Both the position numbers and the translations under genes were made by a program. This document shows positions 1 to 9,929 of a stretch of DNA of 64,000 nt, in pieces. Where the stretch lies: positions 17,364,206 through 17,428,205 of the forward strand of contig NC_037257.1 in the NCBI RefSeq assembly GCF_000002425.4, written 5' to 3'. How positions within the stretch are numbered: the first letter of the stretch is position 1; each line of letters starts with the position of its first letter. Under the pieces are notes generated by a model. That model did no database searches. It saw only the letters and a list, made by a program, of their open reading frames with translations, and was not told the origin of the DNA. Source of the stretch: Physcomitrium patens. Its lineage: Eukaryota > Streptophyta > Bryopsida > Funariales > Funariaceae.

Positions 1-799
1 TCTACAACATAAGGAACCCCAAGTTAGCCTTCCGGACAAGCTCGATAGTACATGTTCCAAGTTTTGAGGATTCATCAACCAAATCAAGTTGATAACAGTT
101 TTACAGCCCGAACGCTATCCAATGGAGGAGTCACGTGTTGGGCTTGTTGGAACCTTACTTACAGGACAAGCTCTATCATGGTTTGCTCCTTTGTTTGAGA
201 AACGATCGTCCATACTAAACAACTTTGAAGCCTTTTTGGAGGCATTTGAGGAAGCATTTGGTGAACATGACAAGGTTCGATGGGCTACAACAAAGATCCG
301 GTCACTACGATAAGGGATGCGTTCCACATCAGTCTATGTATCGGACTTCAGGCAATTAGCATGCGACATCAATTGAGACGAAGAAGCGTTGATGAGTCAA
401 TTCTATTGGGGTTTAAGGGACTATGTGAAGGATTTGCTATTAACTCTTCTTGATCCACAAACGCTCAACGAAGCTATTAGCCAAGCTGTGAAGTACAATA
501 ACCGCCTATTCCAACATTGCCAAGACTAACGTTCAAGACAACATATGTTTCGTCACACCCCAACTATGTCGGCCAGCAGCGTGAATTCACATTCAGAGGT
601 AGAAGACATGCAAATTGATGCGGTACGTGTCAAATCTCTTACTCTAGAAGAAAAAAAGTGGCGTATGGAGGAAGGTCTATGCTTGTATTGCGGTGAAGAA
701 GGCCACAAAGTTGGAAACTGCCCCAAGAAGCAAAATCAACGTATTATCAAGACTAGAGGTGAGTTTATTCAGGAAAACGAAGATGCCCAGCCACAATAG
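1..799 (+). pseudogene. gag: gag of A1 (C-terminal part, CCHC zinc knuckle)
   Basis: This encodes the capsid/nucleocapsid polyprotein that packages element RNA into particles. The reading begins inside gag (compare the gag start at 53452 in A3). The capsid-like part is at about 110-310, and the nucleocapsid knuckle CLYCGEEGHKVGNC (CX2CX4HX4C, all ligands present) is at about 680-720. In-frame stops include TAA at 311-313, where A2 has CAA at 37291-37293, and a TGA-type loss near 375. The terminal CAA-TAG (797-799) occurs at the same place in all three A copies, so it is the natural gag stop. Pol follows in the -1 frame. Confidence 0.85.
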
Positions 800-3700
800 G
801 AACCGTGCGGCTGGACAGTGAAATATCGCAACAACAACCAAGTTCCTTTCTTTCTGCTCAACCTGCCCTTTGTTTTACAATCCCTTTGCTTATTGGCCCT
901 CAGAAACTGCGAACCTTAGCATTATTAGATTCAGGAGTATCTGCTTGTTTCTTAGACGAAGAATTTACAAGACATCATAAGATCCCTTTAGTACAAAAAT
1001 CCAAACCTGTTCACGTTGAGGTCATAGATGGACGACCTTTATTGGCTGGTAGTGTCACCCATGAATCAGAACCTATAGAAGTGACGTTTAAGGACCATAG
1101 TAGTCATATTATTTTCAATATTATTAGAACTCCATCAAATCCTATTATTCTTGGTCTTTCCTGGTTGAAAAAGCATAACCCATCCATAGATTGGAAGTTG
1201 CGGAAGATGACCTTTCCCACAAAACCACCCAAGAGCAAGCCTAGTAGAAAACCCCGAATAGAGAAATCCTTATTTATTGGAGCAAGAGCGTTTATAAGAT
1301 TGTCCAAGGGAGGCACACCGTTTGTCATTTGTGCGGCTCCAACTACCAGGGAGAAGATCTTGATAGCAAGTATACCGGAGCAATATAAGGATTTTAAAGA
1401 CGTGTTTCAAAAAAAAAATGCCGACATGCTACCGAAACACAGACCATATGATTGCGCCATAGACTTACAGGAAGGAGCACAATCGCCTTTTGGCCCAATC
1501 TACAATCTATCGCAGATGGAGTTGGCGGAGTTGCGGAAGTACATCGATGAGAATCTAGCCAAGAACTTCATCCGTCATTCAAAATCGTCAACTGCAGCAC
1601 CCATCTTATTTGTGAAGAACAAAGATGGCTCGTTGCGGATGTGCATGGACTATCGAGGCCTCAACAAGGTAACAAAGAAGAATCGTTACCCGTTACTCTT
1701 GATTTCTGATCTCTTAGAACAACTTGGACGTGCAAGGATCTTTACAAAAATTGATCTAAGGGGAGCTTACAACCTCGTACGAATCAAGGAAGGAGATGAG
1801 TGGAAGACAGCGTTTCATACAAGATATGGCCATTTTGAATATAATGTCATGCCTTTTGGTCTTACCAATGCTCCAGCGATCTTTCAACATATGATGAATG
1901 ATATTTTTTGAGAGTACCTTGATGATTTTGTTGTCATCTATTTAGATGATATTTTGATTTTCTCCAAAAATAAAGAAGAGCATGAAATATACGTTCGTTT
2001 GGTATTAGAGAAACTACGCGAGCAAGGACTACATGCTAAGTTGGAGAAGTGTTTATTTCACCAAATAGAGATGGAGTTTTTGGGGTTCATTGTGACTACA
2101 AAAGGCTTGAAGATGGACCCCAAGAAGGTGGAAGCAATTGTGTCTTGGGAGGTTCCGAAGATGGTTAGAGATGTACAATGCTTTCTTGGTTTTGCCAACT
2201 TCTATCGGATCTTTATCAAGAATTACTCTCAAGATGCTGCTCCTCTCATTCGGTTGACATGCAAGGATAAGCTGGAATGGAGACCTCTAGCAGAGAAGGC
2301 ATTTCAAAATCTGAAGACTGCATTTACTACAGCTCCAATCTTGGTACATCCAAACTTTACAAAGGCCTTCTATTTAGAAATTGATGCTTTGGATTTTGCT
2401 TTGGGAGCTGTACTTTCACAAATGGGAGAAGACAAGAAGCTCCATCTGGTTGCATTCTATTCTCGAAAGTTCTCTGCTGCTGAAATCAATTATGAGGTCC
2501 ACGATAAGGAACTTCTTGCTATAGTGGATTCTTTCCAAGAATGGCATCACTTTCTTGAACGAGCTACACATCCAGTGACCGTATATACAGATCACAAGAA
2601 TTTGGAGTATTTCATGTCAGCTTGAGTTCTAAATCAACATCAAGCTCGATGGAGTATGTTACTATCTAGATTCGATTTTATTATCACTTATCGACCTGGA
2701 AAGCAGCAAGGACTATCTGATGCCTTATCGAGGAGATCGTATCTTGTACCAAAGGCTGGAGAAGCAACGTTTGATCAACAATGTACGACATTGTTGAAGC
2801 TAGATCAATTTCAGCTTTGCGCTACTATTATGCCAATTGATGTTGACTTCCTAAATCAGGTACGTGCCGTAACCATTGAAGATTCAGTAGCCATTGATAT
2901 TAAGCAGTATGCCAATGACGATAAGTTCAAGGTGGAGGGAGATCTTAAATACTTTGAAGAGCGGTTATATATCCCAAAAGGACCAGCACAACTTCGAGTT
3001 CTTCAATCTCACCACGATTTTCCAACTGCGGGACATTTTGGATTCAACAAGACCTCGGAGCTTATTTCTCGAGATTTTTGGTGGCCCCAAATGTGGAAGG
3101 ATGTGAAAGATTTTGTCCTCTCTTGCGACATCTGTTCAAGATCCAAGAATCCTCGGCATCGCCTTTATGGACTTCTACAGCCATTGCCGATTCCATGTCG
3201 ATCATGGTCTTCAATTTCTATGGACTTCATCACGGACCTACCATCATGGAACTCATTTGACAGCATCTTTGTCGTGGTAGATCGGCTTACGAAGATGGCA
3301 CACTTTGTTCCTTGTAAGAAGACATCGTCCAGTGAAGTCACAGCAAGACTCTTTCTCGATAATGTGTATCGATATCATGGACTACCAGATGATATCATAT
3401 CAGATCGAGGTACCCAGTTCGTGTCAAAGTTTTGGAGATCTCTCTTTGGGATATTGAAGGTGGATATCAAGCTTTCTTCAGCTTTTCATCCTCAAACTGA
3501 TGGCCAAATGGAACGGGTGAACCAAGTCTTGGAGCAGTACTTACAATGCAACATCAACTATCAACAAGACGATTGGACCACATATCTACCGCTAGCCGAG
3601 TTTGCATATAACAACACCCTCCATGCGTCAATTCAACAAACACCATTCTTTTCCAACTATGGGTATCATCCAAAGCTTGATTTATTGAGTCCGTCAACAA

Positions 3701-4278
3701 ATAACAATCCAGCAGCTGAAGGATTTGCGAAACAACTATCAGAGCTTCAAACTATGTTGAAGCTTCAATTACAATCCGCTCAAGAATCCTATAAGACGTC
3801 TGCAGATAGATTTCGGAATCTAGCACCTACTTTCAAAGTTGGAGACAAAGCCTGGCTTCTTCGACGAAATATCAAGACCAAGCGACCATGTGATAAGTTG
3901 GACTATCGAAGATTGGGACCATTTATCATCCAGAAGCGAATTAATCCAGTGGCATACCGGCTGGAGTTACCGGCTTCTATGAAGGTACATCCAGTCTTTC
4001 ATGTTTCTTTGTTGGAGCCTTATCGAGAGTCATCTTTTCCTGGAAGAGTGCAATGTCCGCCACCTAGTATTGAGATCGAGAACTACGAGGAATACGAGGT
4101 TGAAAAGATGCTAGATTCTTGGTGAAGGTGGGACAAGTTGGAGTATCTTGTTCATTGGTGTGCCTACGACATTAATGAGCGAACGTGGGAGCCAGCTGAA
4201 AATCTCACCAATGCGCCACAAATGGTACAAGAGTTTCATCAACAACATCCTCATAAACCTAAGCGGATTCGACAATAG
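763..4278 (+). pseudogene. pol: pol polyprotein of A1: protease, RT, RNase H, integrase, chromodomain
   Basis: One frame runs from 763 to the TAG at 4276-4278, with in-frame stops only at 1909-1911, 2623-2625 and 4123-4125. Protease: [12 protein letters not shown], Asp-Ser-Gly at 928-936. RT: core from about 1500, YLDD at 1939-1950. RNase H: first acidic residue in YLEIDALDFA (about 2370), then [10 protein letters not shown] and DALSRR. Integrase: His-His-Cys-Cys finger about 3010-3150, catalytic Asp in SMDFITDL, Asp in SDRGTQF, Glu in QMERVNQ, then a GPF module. The chromodomain is at about 4069-4212 (EEYEVEKMLDSW to WEPAENL) and would direct integration to marked chromatin. The 1909 TGA is CGA in A3 (55586) and the 2623 TGA is CGA in A2 (48302), which fits C-to-T decay. 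Confidence 0.92.
772..778 (+). other. candidate -1 frameshift site between gag and pol of A1
   Basis: Gag and pol overlap by 37 nt (763-799), with pol in the -1 frame. The heptamer GGAAAAC lies in the overlap, phased G GAA AAC in the gag frame. The same heptamer is at 37751-37757 (A2) and 54449-54455 (A3). It is not a fully canonical X XXY YYZ site, but the A-site slip AAC to AAA is standard. There is no ATG at the start of the pol frame. Confidence 0.4.
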
Positions 4279-4433
4279 CTTCTTTCTGAAGCTTGCTCAC
4301 CCAAGAATATATGAAAGGGAGAGAGCACCACCAAAATTCGTAGTTGATGTAGCTATTTTCTCCAAGATAAAATAGAATTTTTTCAGTAGCCATAGTTTCG
4401 TCTTTTGATATAGATAGCCAAGAGATAGATACT

Positions 4434-4763
4434 ATGCCAATCAAATTATCTCAACCAACTAGTTCACGAAGGCGACCCCGAGATGAAGAACCACGTGCAC
4501 CACGACGACGATGGAGGATACCAAGTAATCGATCACTGGTGATTGTATTTGAGTCCGAGCCTGCTTACGATGGTCAACCAGAAGGCATATATGCAGGACA
4601 ATTTCACAATGAAGACACGGAAGTTATTGCTTGGTCAGAAGTTGAAGGAGTGGGCCACTACCGTTGGCTTCAAGGGCTGATGAACCACTTACCTCGTGAA
4701 CAACAGTTGGAGTTCATAACAGACATTATGCGACAGATCTTCATTTTCTTGCGTTGGTACTGA
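4434..4763 (+). CDS. accessory 3' ORF of family A (A1 copy, intact, 109 aa)
   Basis: This is an uninterrupted ATG-to-TGA frame between the end of pol (4278) and the polypurine tract (4800). The product starts MPIKLSQPTSSRRRPRDEE, has an Arg-rich N-terminal third (RRRPRDEEPRAPRRRWR), an acidic middle, and a C-terminal half with WSEVEGVGHYRWL and IFIFLRWY. I recognise no domain. Homologous frames are at 50075-50404 (A2, two stops, same 330-nt length) and 59448-59776 (A3, broken). The C-terminal 40 residues are the best conserved. There is no signal peptide and no clear membrane segment. It could be a spliced or separately expressed accessory protein, or a tail of pol. Its function is unknown. 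Confidence 0.55.
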   Translation: MPIKLSQPTSSRRRPRDEEPRAPRRRWRIPSNRSLVIVFESEPAYDGQPEGIYAGQFHNEDTEVIAWSEVEGVGHYRWLQGLMNHLPREQQLEFITDIMRQIFIFLRWY

Positions 4764-4799
4764 TTGACAACAACATTGCTTCTCAGAGACCTCGAAGCT

Positions 4800-4813
4800 A
4801 AAGGAGGGGGTGA
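4800..4813 (+). other. polypurine tract of A1
   Basis: AAAGGAGGGGGTGA lies directly against the 3' LTR. It would prime plus-strand DNA synthesis. Equivalents are at 50441-50454 and 59813-59826. Confidence 0.85.
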
Positions 4814-4852
4814 TGTTAGGGACATAGTCCTTAGAACCTTCTAGAGACAAGT

Positions 4853-4894
4853 TTCTAGAACCTTCTAGAGACAAGCTTCTAGAACCTTCTAGAA
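4853..4894 (+). promoter_or_regulatory. heat-shock-element arrays in A1 LTR
   Basis: TTCTAGAACCTTCTAGAG at 4853 and TTCTAGAACCTTCTAGAA at 4877-4894 fit the alternating TTCnnGAA rule; the second is a perfect four-unit heat-shock element. They lie about 170-210 bp upstream of the TATA box at 5066. Binding by heat-shock factor is inferred from the consensus only. Confidence 0.55.
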
Positions 4895-5065
4895 GCAAGT
4901 CTCTGGAACCTTCTAGAAGCTTCTTAGTTGGTAGAAGATGTTCGGGACATAGTCCTTAGAACCTTCTAGAGATAAGTTTCTAGAACCTTCTAGAAGCAAG
5001 TCTCTGGAACCTTCTAGAAGCTTCCTAGTTGGTAGAAGTTGCTTGAGAAGCTTCTTAAATAGGAG

Positions 5066-5108
5066 TATATATTGGAATTGAGGCTGAAGAGTTATTCAGT
5101 CTCGACAA
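5066..5108 (+). promoter_or_regulatory. TATA box and self-priming segment of A1 LTR
   Basis: TATATATT is at 5066-5073. The segment TTCAGTCTCGACAA starts at 5095, 29 nt downstream, where transcription should begin. Its 14 nt are the exact reverse complement of TTGTCGAGACTGAA, which follows the 5' LTR of A3 (53174-53187). This is the layout of Tf1/sushi self-priming elements. Confidence 0.6.
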
Positions 5109-5234
5109 CACATCTCTTGGAGCTCTAGCTCACCTCTCTGGTGTTGTTCTTGTATTCATCTGATTAATTTAGTTCTTGCCAGTTCTTCTTAAACTTCTTG
5201 GTAGATATCAAGTCTGTATTCTATGTCCGTGACA

Positions 5235-5434
5235 ATATGAGCTACATAGTTAACTTATTCCGCACGCTATCAATATGTGGTTAATTTGTTGGATAAGATT
5301 TTAACCTACTAATCAACTACAAATATATATAAATTAAAATAGCATCTATGAAATTAATCTATTTTTATTTACTTTCACCTACTTCTATTTAATTATATAG
5401 ATATTTAGTAGAGTATCTATGTATATCTGTGACA
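5235..5434 (-). repeat. fragment of an F-family LTR cut by A1
   Basis: This stretch resembles the right part of the solo LTR at 20548-21107 (shared CATCTATGAA, steps of TTACTTCTA, and an end in GTGACA). It ends CTGTGACA at 5434. The rest would lie left of A1, outside the window. Judged from the TATA and R-like order of the 20548 copy, its sense strand is -. Confidence 0.55.
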
Positions 5435-5444
5435 ATCAGTGAAG

Positions 5445-5729
5445 GATAGGTTAGAGCAAATTGAAGCTTTAGATAAATTTAGAAGAATAGAAATCCAAAA
5501 TATTGAGGCCATTCAATGGAAAAAGTAGGTAATTTTTAAGAAGAAGATTAAAAAGAGGATATTGGAGCCTAGTATGTGGGTCATGCTTCAAGATGCAAGG
5601 AAAATGGAATTCTTAAAAAAATTTGATGTCTTATGGATTGACTCTTGTATTATGGTGGACATCTCTACTAACAATTCTATAAAATTGAAGACTTTAGATG
5701 GCTCATTATTTCCTATACTAACAACATGA
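5445..5729 (+). pseudogene. gypsy integrase C-terminal remnant
   Basis: The + frame reads as the tail of a plant gypsy integrase: a helical segment DRLEQIEALDKFRRIEIQN, then PSMWVMLQDARKMEF, KFDVLWIDS where other families have a GPF motif, and NNSIKLKTLDGSLFP. There is one in-frame TAG after QWKK and it ends in TGA at about 5729. The GPY/F tripeptide itself is lost. The rest of that element is not visible. Confidence 0.6.
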
Positions 5730-5739
5730 GAATGTTGTA

Positions 5740-7203
5740 AAAAAAATAAAGTGTGACCATAGAAAAAAAGTTCTTTTGTAAGTCATATTTTATCAATGTG
5801 AAATAATATGTTAGAGAGTAAAATAGGAGCTATAAAAATCAACATCAATTAATCCTCAAGGACGGTTGATTGAGGATTTAATAGCAATCACAAAGCTGAA
5901 ATATCAGCTAAGTTCCTCTCTTTATAATATTTTTGTTATATCTCATACTTTTCTTCTTCTCTTCTTATCTACTTCTTCATATTTCTAAGTAAAGATATTA
6001 ATATTATGAAGTTAAGTGTGATAGTATAATTTCTATGATATTCATACATTCATTAAAAATATATAAAAATTAAATATAATATGAATATTCTTCTATGTGT
6101 TAGATCCAAGACATAGTGTAGAGGGCATTGAGTGAGTAATTTTCATCCTTCTCTCTCATTATTCAATCTTATATAAATTCTTTAATTTATATGAGATGGT
6201 TTAAAATAGATTAGGTCCAAATCACTAAAAAAAAGGGTATTACTTTCTATATAATGATTAATATCTTCTTCTTTTGTTATTGTTCTTTTATTTATTTTTT
6301 CTTTTATATTCTAAATCCACTCTATTGTAAGTAGAAGGATTTCTTTTATATTTTATTTTGCTATAAATCTAACTTTTTTTTTAAAGAAATAATATGGATT
6401 CTTTTTATCTTTAAACTTCTATCTCTCTTTTAATCCAAATCTACTCTAATGGAAGAAGAAGGCCGATTGAAGTAATTTATTATTTATAGGTCAAAACTTA
6501 TTTTAACAAAGGAAGACAAGGTTATTTTTATTTTTTACTTCTCAATTTTTAATTATTTTTTTAATGCTCTAAATCAACACCAATTGAGAAAAAAAAGATA
6601 GATTTCAATATTTCTAAATTATAATATCAAAAATTTCATATTAAAATAGATAGGATTTAATATTAAAATTTTATATTGTAACTTTTTATTTTTATTTTTA
6701 TAAGAGTCTAGTTCTTATGTATTTGTATTGATTGTATACCTTGAAATAAGATACTAGCTTCATTTGTAACAGACTTAATGGTCTGTTCTATTTGCATGGC
6801 AAATAGCTTATATACAGTGCACTACATTTAAACTCTCAATTATGCTTCAAAATTTAAATTTTTATTATTTCTTTATTTTATGATAATTGAGCAAGTTAGG
6901 TTAGGATTCATATAAGTAGAATTTAATTTTATAGAATTTTTAAGATTATAACCTTTGATAGTATAAATCATAAGCTAATTCCTTGAATTAGATTAATTAG
7001 GACCAAAGTAATAAGAATTAGAAAATTAAAATAGCAACTTAGTTAGTTTTAATAATTTAGAGGTTGTTAATTATTACTATGAGGATTGATTAAGAGCCTT
7101 TGAATTCACCTACAATCATCTCATATGATTTAGAGTCAGTGAGAATTATAATTTTTTAAAAGATCTAGTGAAATTTAAGAGTGAAATGTAATGGTGGTAC
7201 TGG
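5740..7203. other. AT-rich stretch without recognisable gene
   Basis: There are long A/T runs and no open frame with family resemblance. It is probably decayed repeat sequence. The last 20-30 bases resemble the leader side of a C-family LTR on the - strand. Confidence 0.5.
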
Positions 7204-8457
7204 TATCAAGGTAGAGAGAATTTGCTTCAAGAAAGTACTAGGCTTTTGGTTGTCACTAATTGCTCAATCAAGTCTTGAGATAAGAAAGGCCAAGTTTATA
7301 TATATATATGTCACTTTTAAGAGAAATTACACTAAACATATAAGTCTTAAGTTCCAAAAAAAACATCCAAAATATGATAAAAAATCTAATTCCTTATAAA
7401 TCCTTATAGGATATTATTTCTAAACTTCAACAACTCATATCTTCCAATCAGACCATTCAAATATATTAAAATTTTATGTAAAGTACTAATATACTTCTAA
7501 CAACTATCACAACAAATTTCAATTGCAAATTTGTTGTGGAACTTAGCATATCACCAAAATCCTAATAGTAGCTTCAAATCCTAGTTACTATACACCCTCA
7601 TGAAATTTTCTTCATATTTCACAAACTAAGTACTTAAAAGCTACAAAATTTATATATATAGATTTTTAATACAATAATCTACCTTCTTTAAAAGATTTGA
7701 GTCAAAAATTTCTCTAAAAACTCAAGATATAGCTCCAACCATTACTATGAATAAAATCACTTATTTACTACCTTTGATTTGGATGTATTGACTTCAATTC
7801 TCTATAAATTCTTCATCCAAATTCTAAAATCATCAATTAATATATTAAAAGTATATTAAAAAAAGTATTTTCTCCAATCCCAGTTATTAATCCTTTGTTG
7901 CTCTTTGTAAATGTATGTTACGCCTCAAAGAGTGACAGTAGGTATGAAATTGATATCTTAACTTTGAGTACTAATAACTCCTTCATAAAAATTCCAAATC
8001 TCACAAAATTTACATCCAATTCATATCCAAAAAACCTAAACTTATTGATTTTAGCCTTGAAAGCTCAAATGACCTCAAAAAAGAAATCCTAATCTCTAAT
8101 AAGGCCTCGAGTAGCCTCCTTGAAGTCCATTGGATATGGCTTTTGACCAATATGGATGAAGATCTCTATTCCTTGCCTTCATCCGACCATGCCTTGCTTT
8201 CATGTATCCCAATAAGCCTCCTATTAGTTTAGAATTTTATCTTTAGGCTCTAATCTCTTCTCAAGGCTTCATACTTAATATTTAGGTCCTATAATTTTTT
8301 AAATGCCATAATAAAAATACATAAAATTCAAAACAAAGTTTCTTATATCCATTCTTTTTAAATTAATCTACTAACCATTCTAATACACACCAAGACTTAT
8401 GGAAATATTATATGTTCTAACTAATTTTTACATACTATTAGCAATTATAGTATGATA
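7204..8457 (-). repeat. decayed C-family LTR
   Basis: Read on the - strand it parallels the LTRs of C and E: the TATCAAGGTAGAGAG start matches the reverse complement of the C LTR end, followed by the CACTAATTGCTCAATCAAG region, the GACCAATATGGATGAAGAT block, and an end AGTATGATA matching the LTR start. The length of 1254 bp nearly equals the 1252 bp of C. The flanks do not form a target duplication. It is much older than C or E. Confidence 0.65.
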
Positions 8458-9040
8458 GCAGATTCATCTCATGGAGTGAAGAAAACAAGATCAACACCCT
8501 CTCCTTCAAAATACAAGTAGAGCAATGAAATTCTCATTTTGAAGAATTTTACAAGAATTGCTAAAATCCTTGTAGGTAAAAACTTTCATAAAAATTACAA
8601 ATAAGTAAAGATTGAGACATGTAAGTAGTTGATCTTAGCATAAAAAGGTATTTTGAATACAATAGTGAAATTAAATTTATCCAAAGGTGCTTTCTTTGAC
8701 CACTTACAAGAGCCATCAACCTTCATAACAAAATTAGTTTTTGGATGAATATAGATAGTAGTTCTATATTAGTGATCTTAGAGATCAAGGGTGGAGATGT
8801 GGCCACCTTTTCACAAGCTACCACTCAATTGTATAAAAGTGGCTTGGTTTTCCAAGCCATCTTTTTTTTTTTTTTTTTTTTTAGTGGTGAAAGGCAAAGC
8901 CATGTCAAAATTTAGCCTTAAATCGTAATCTTAATTTTATTTATGATTTTAAATCTTGTAGTGAACTTTGTAGGTGTATGTGCATGGATTTTGAGTAGTA
9001 AATGATGGTCTTTGGATTTTAAAAAATACTTTGTAATATG
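8458..9040. other. no gene seen; poly(T) tract
   Basis: It contains a 21-T run at 8862-8882 and a purine/pyrimidine-biased block near 8490 (CAACACCCTCTCCTTC) that could be an old polypurine tract on the - strand. Nothing else can be assigned. Confidence 0.4.
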
Positions 9041-9600
9041 ATATAGATAAGATATTTATATTATTGGTATATAGCAATAGATAGTTAAAACCATAGAAGT
9101 TTCTAGAATTAGGATTGTGTTAGTAGATCAGATAAGATCTACTATAAAACATTCTAAAAAGAGTTTAGGATGATTATCTAGATGTAATCTACCATAGAAC
9201 CTTCTAGAAGGAATTTAAGGTAGTTATCTAAATAGGATCCATCATCTAGGAACATTCTAGAAAGTCGAGGATAGTAGAATAAAGTATAAATAAAACTAGC
9301 TAGGGCCTTTTGGAGCATTTGGTCAGATATGGCTTTGGGCCCTTTTTCTTAAAATAATTAGATTTTATATCCTTTTATTTTGTTTTATTTTGTTTTAATT
9401 CTAATGACTCAATTTTATCTTCAATGTTCTATTTTGTTTTGTTTTGTTTTGTTTTAGTCCATTTTGTCCTACCTTGTGATGAAGTTTTATATTGTTGTAG
9501 ATTAGATGGATCTTAGATACTTAAGATAGACCAATCATATATTATTGATATCATAGCGAGTGTTAGACTATTCTTCGATAGTATATCAATAGTCATTATC
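9040..9600 (+). repeat. candidate LTR (family G) with heat-shock elements
   Basis: GAACCTTCTAGAA at 9197-9209 and GAACATTCTAGAA at 9248-9260 are perfect three-unit heat-shock elements. TATAAATA follows at 9283-9290, then T/G-rich repeats, and downstream on the same strand a gag remnant starts. This order fits an LTR plus gag. No second copy exists in the window, so the ends are not defined. Confidence 0.35.
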
Positions 9601-9929
9601 TAATCCAAAGACAGTTGTCATGTCTACATTGGATACTACATTGAAGCTACCACAAGATATTCTTAAAAAATCAATTAAGAAGTAAAAATGCATTACAATA
9701 CTAGAGTCTAATAGAGAAATTACAACATGGAAGATATGACATAGTAATTCCAAATAGAGATTCAAATACAACACCTCTTAGGCTAAATAGCTACTTTACA
9801 AAGGCAAGTAGAAGCCTTAAGGACAAGAGAGTTGACATCTGCTAGACTAAAATTGAATAAGCCTAGTACATACTCAAGGACTTTAAGACAAGAAGATATA
9901 TGTCAATGACTCTTAAACATACAACAATA

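Larger units (their letters stand above)
1..5234 (+). mobile_element. Ty3/gypsy chromovirus, family A copy 1 (A1), 5' end outside window
   Basis: The order gag, protease, RT, RNase H, integrase, chromodomain, extra ORF, polypurine tract and LTR is read directly on the + strand. The 5' LTR, leader and start of gag lie before base 1. It is the best preserved of three A copies here (the others are 27074-50991 and 52875-60123): pol has only three in-frame stops and no frameshift that I can see. The zinc knuckle, DSG protease and a chromodomain after the GPY/F region place it among chromoviruses. It is inserted in an LTR of a related family (5235-5434). The target duplication cannot be checked because the left end is missing. 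Confidence 0.93.
4814..5234 (+). repeat. 3' LTR of A1 (421 bp)
   Basis: It starts TGTTAGGGAC and ends GTCCGTGACA, as do the other A LTRs (27074-27910, 50455-50991, 52875-53171, 59827-60123; solo copy 10295-10789 on the - strand). The first 125 bp are duplicated inside it: a second TGTTCGGGACATAG starts at 4939. It carries only isolated copies of the 30-bp unit that is amplified in A2. Confidence 0.92.

Noticed and set aside
4689..4898. 69-codon - strand ORF with SLEGSR repeats
   Set aside because: Arises from the heat-shock-element repeats of the A1 LTR.
5740..7203. Possible host gene or promoter
   Set aside because: No codon bias, no splice-bounded frames and no protein resemblance; only A/T-rich runs.
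7895..8092. 65-codon ORF
   Set aside because: It lies in the decayed C-family LTR on the opposite strand and has no family resemblance.
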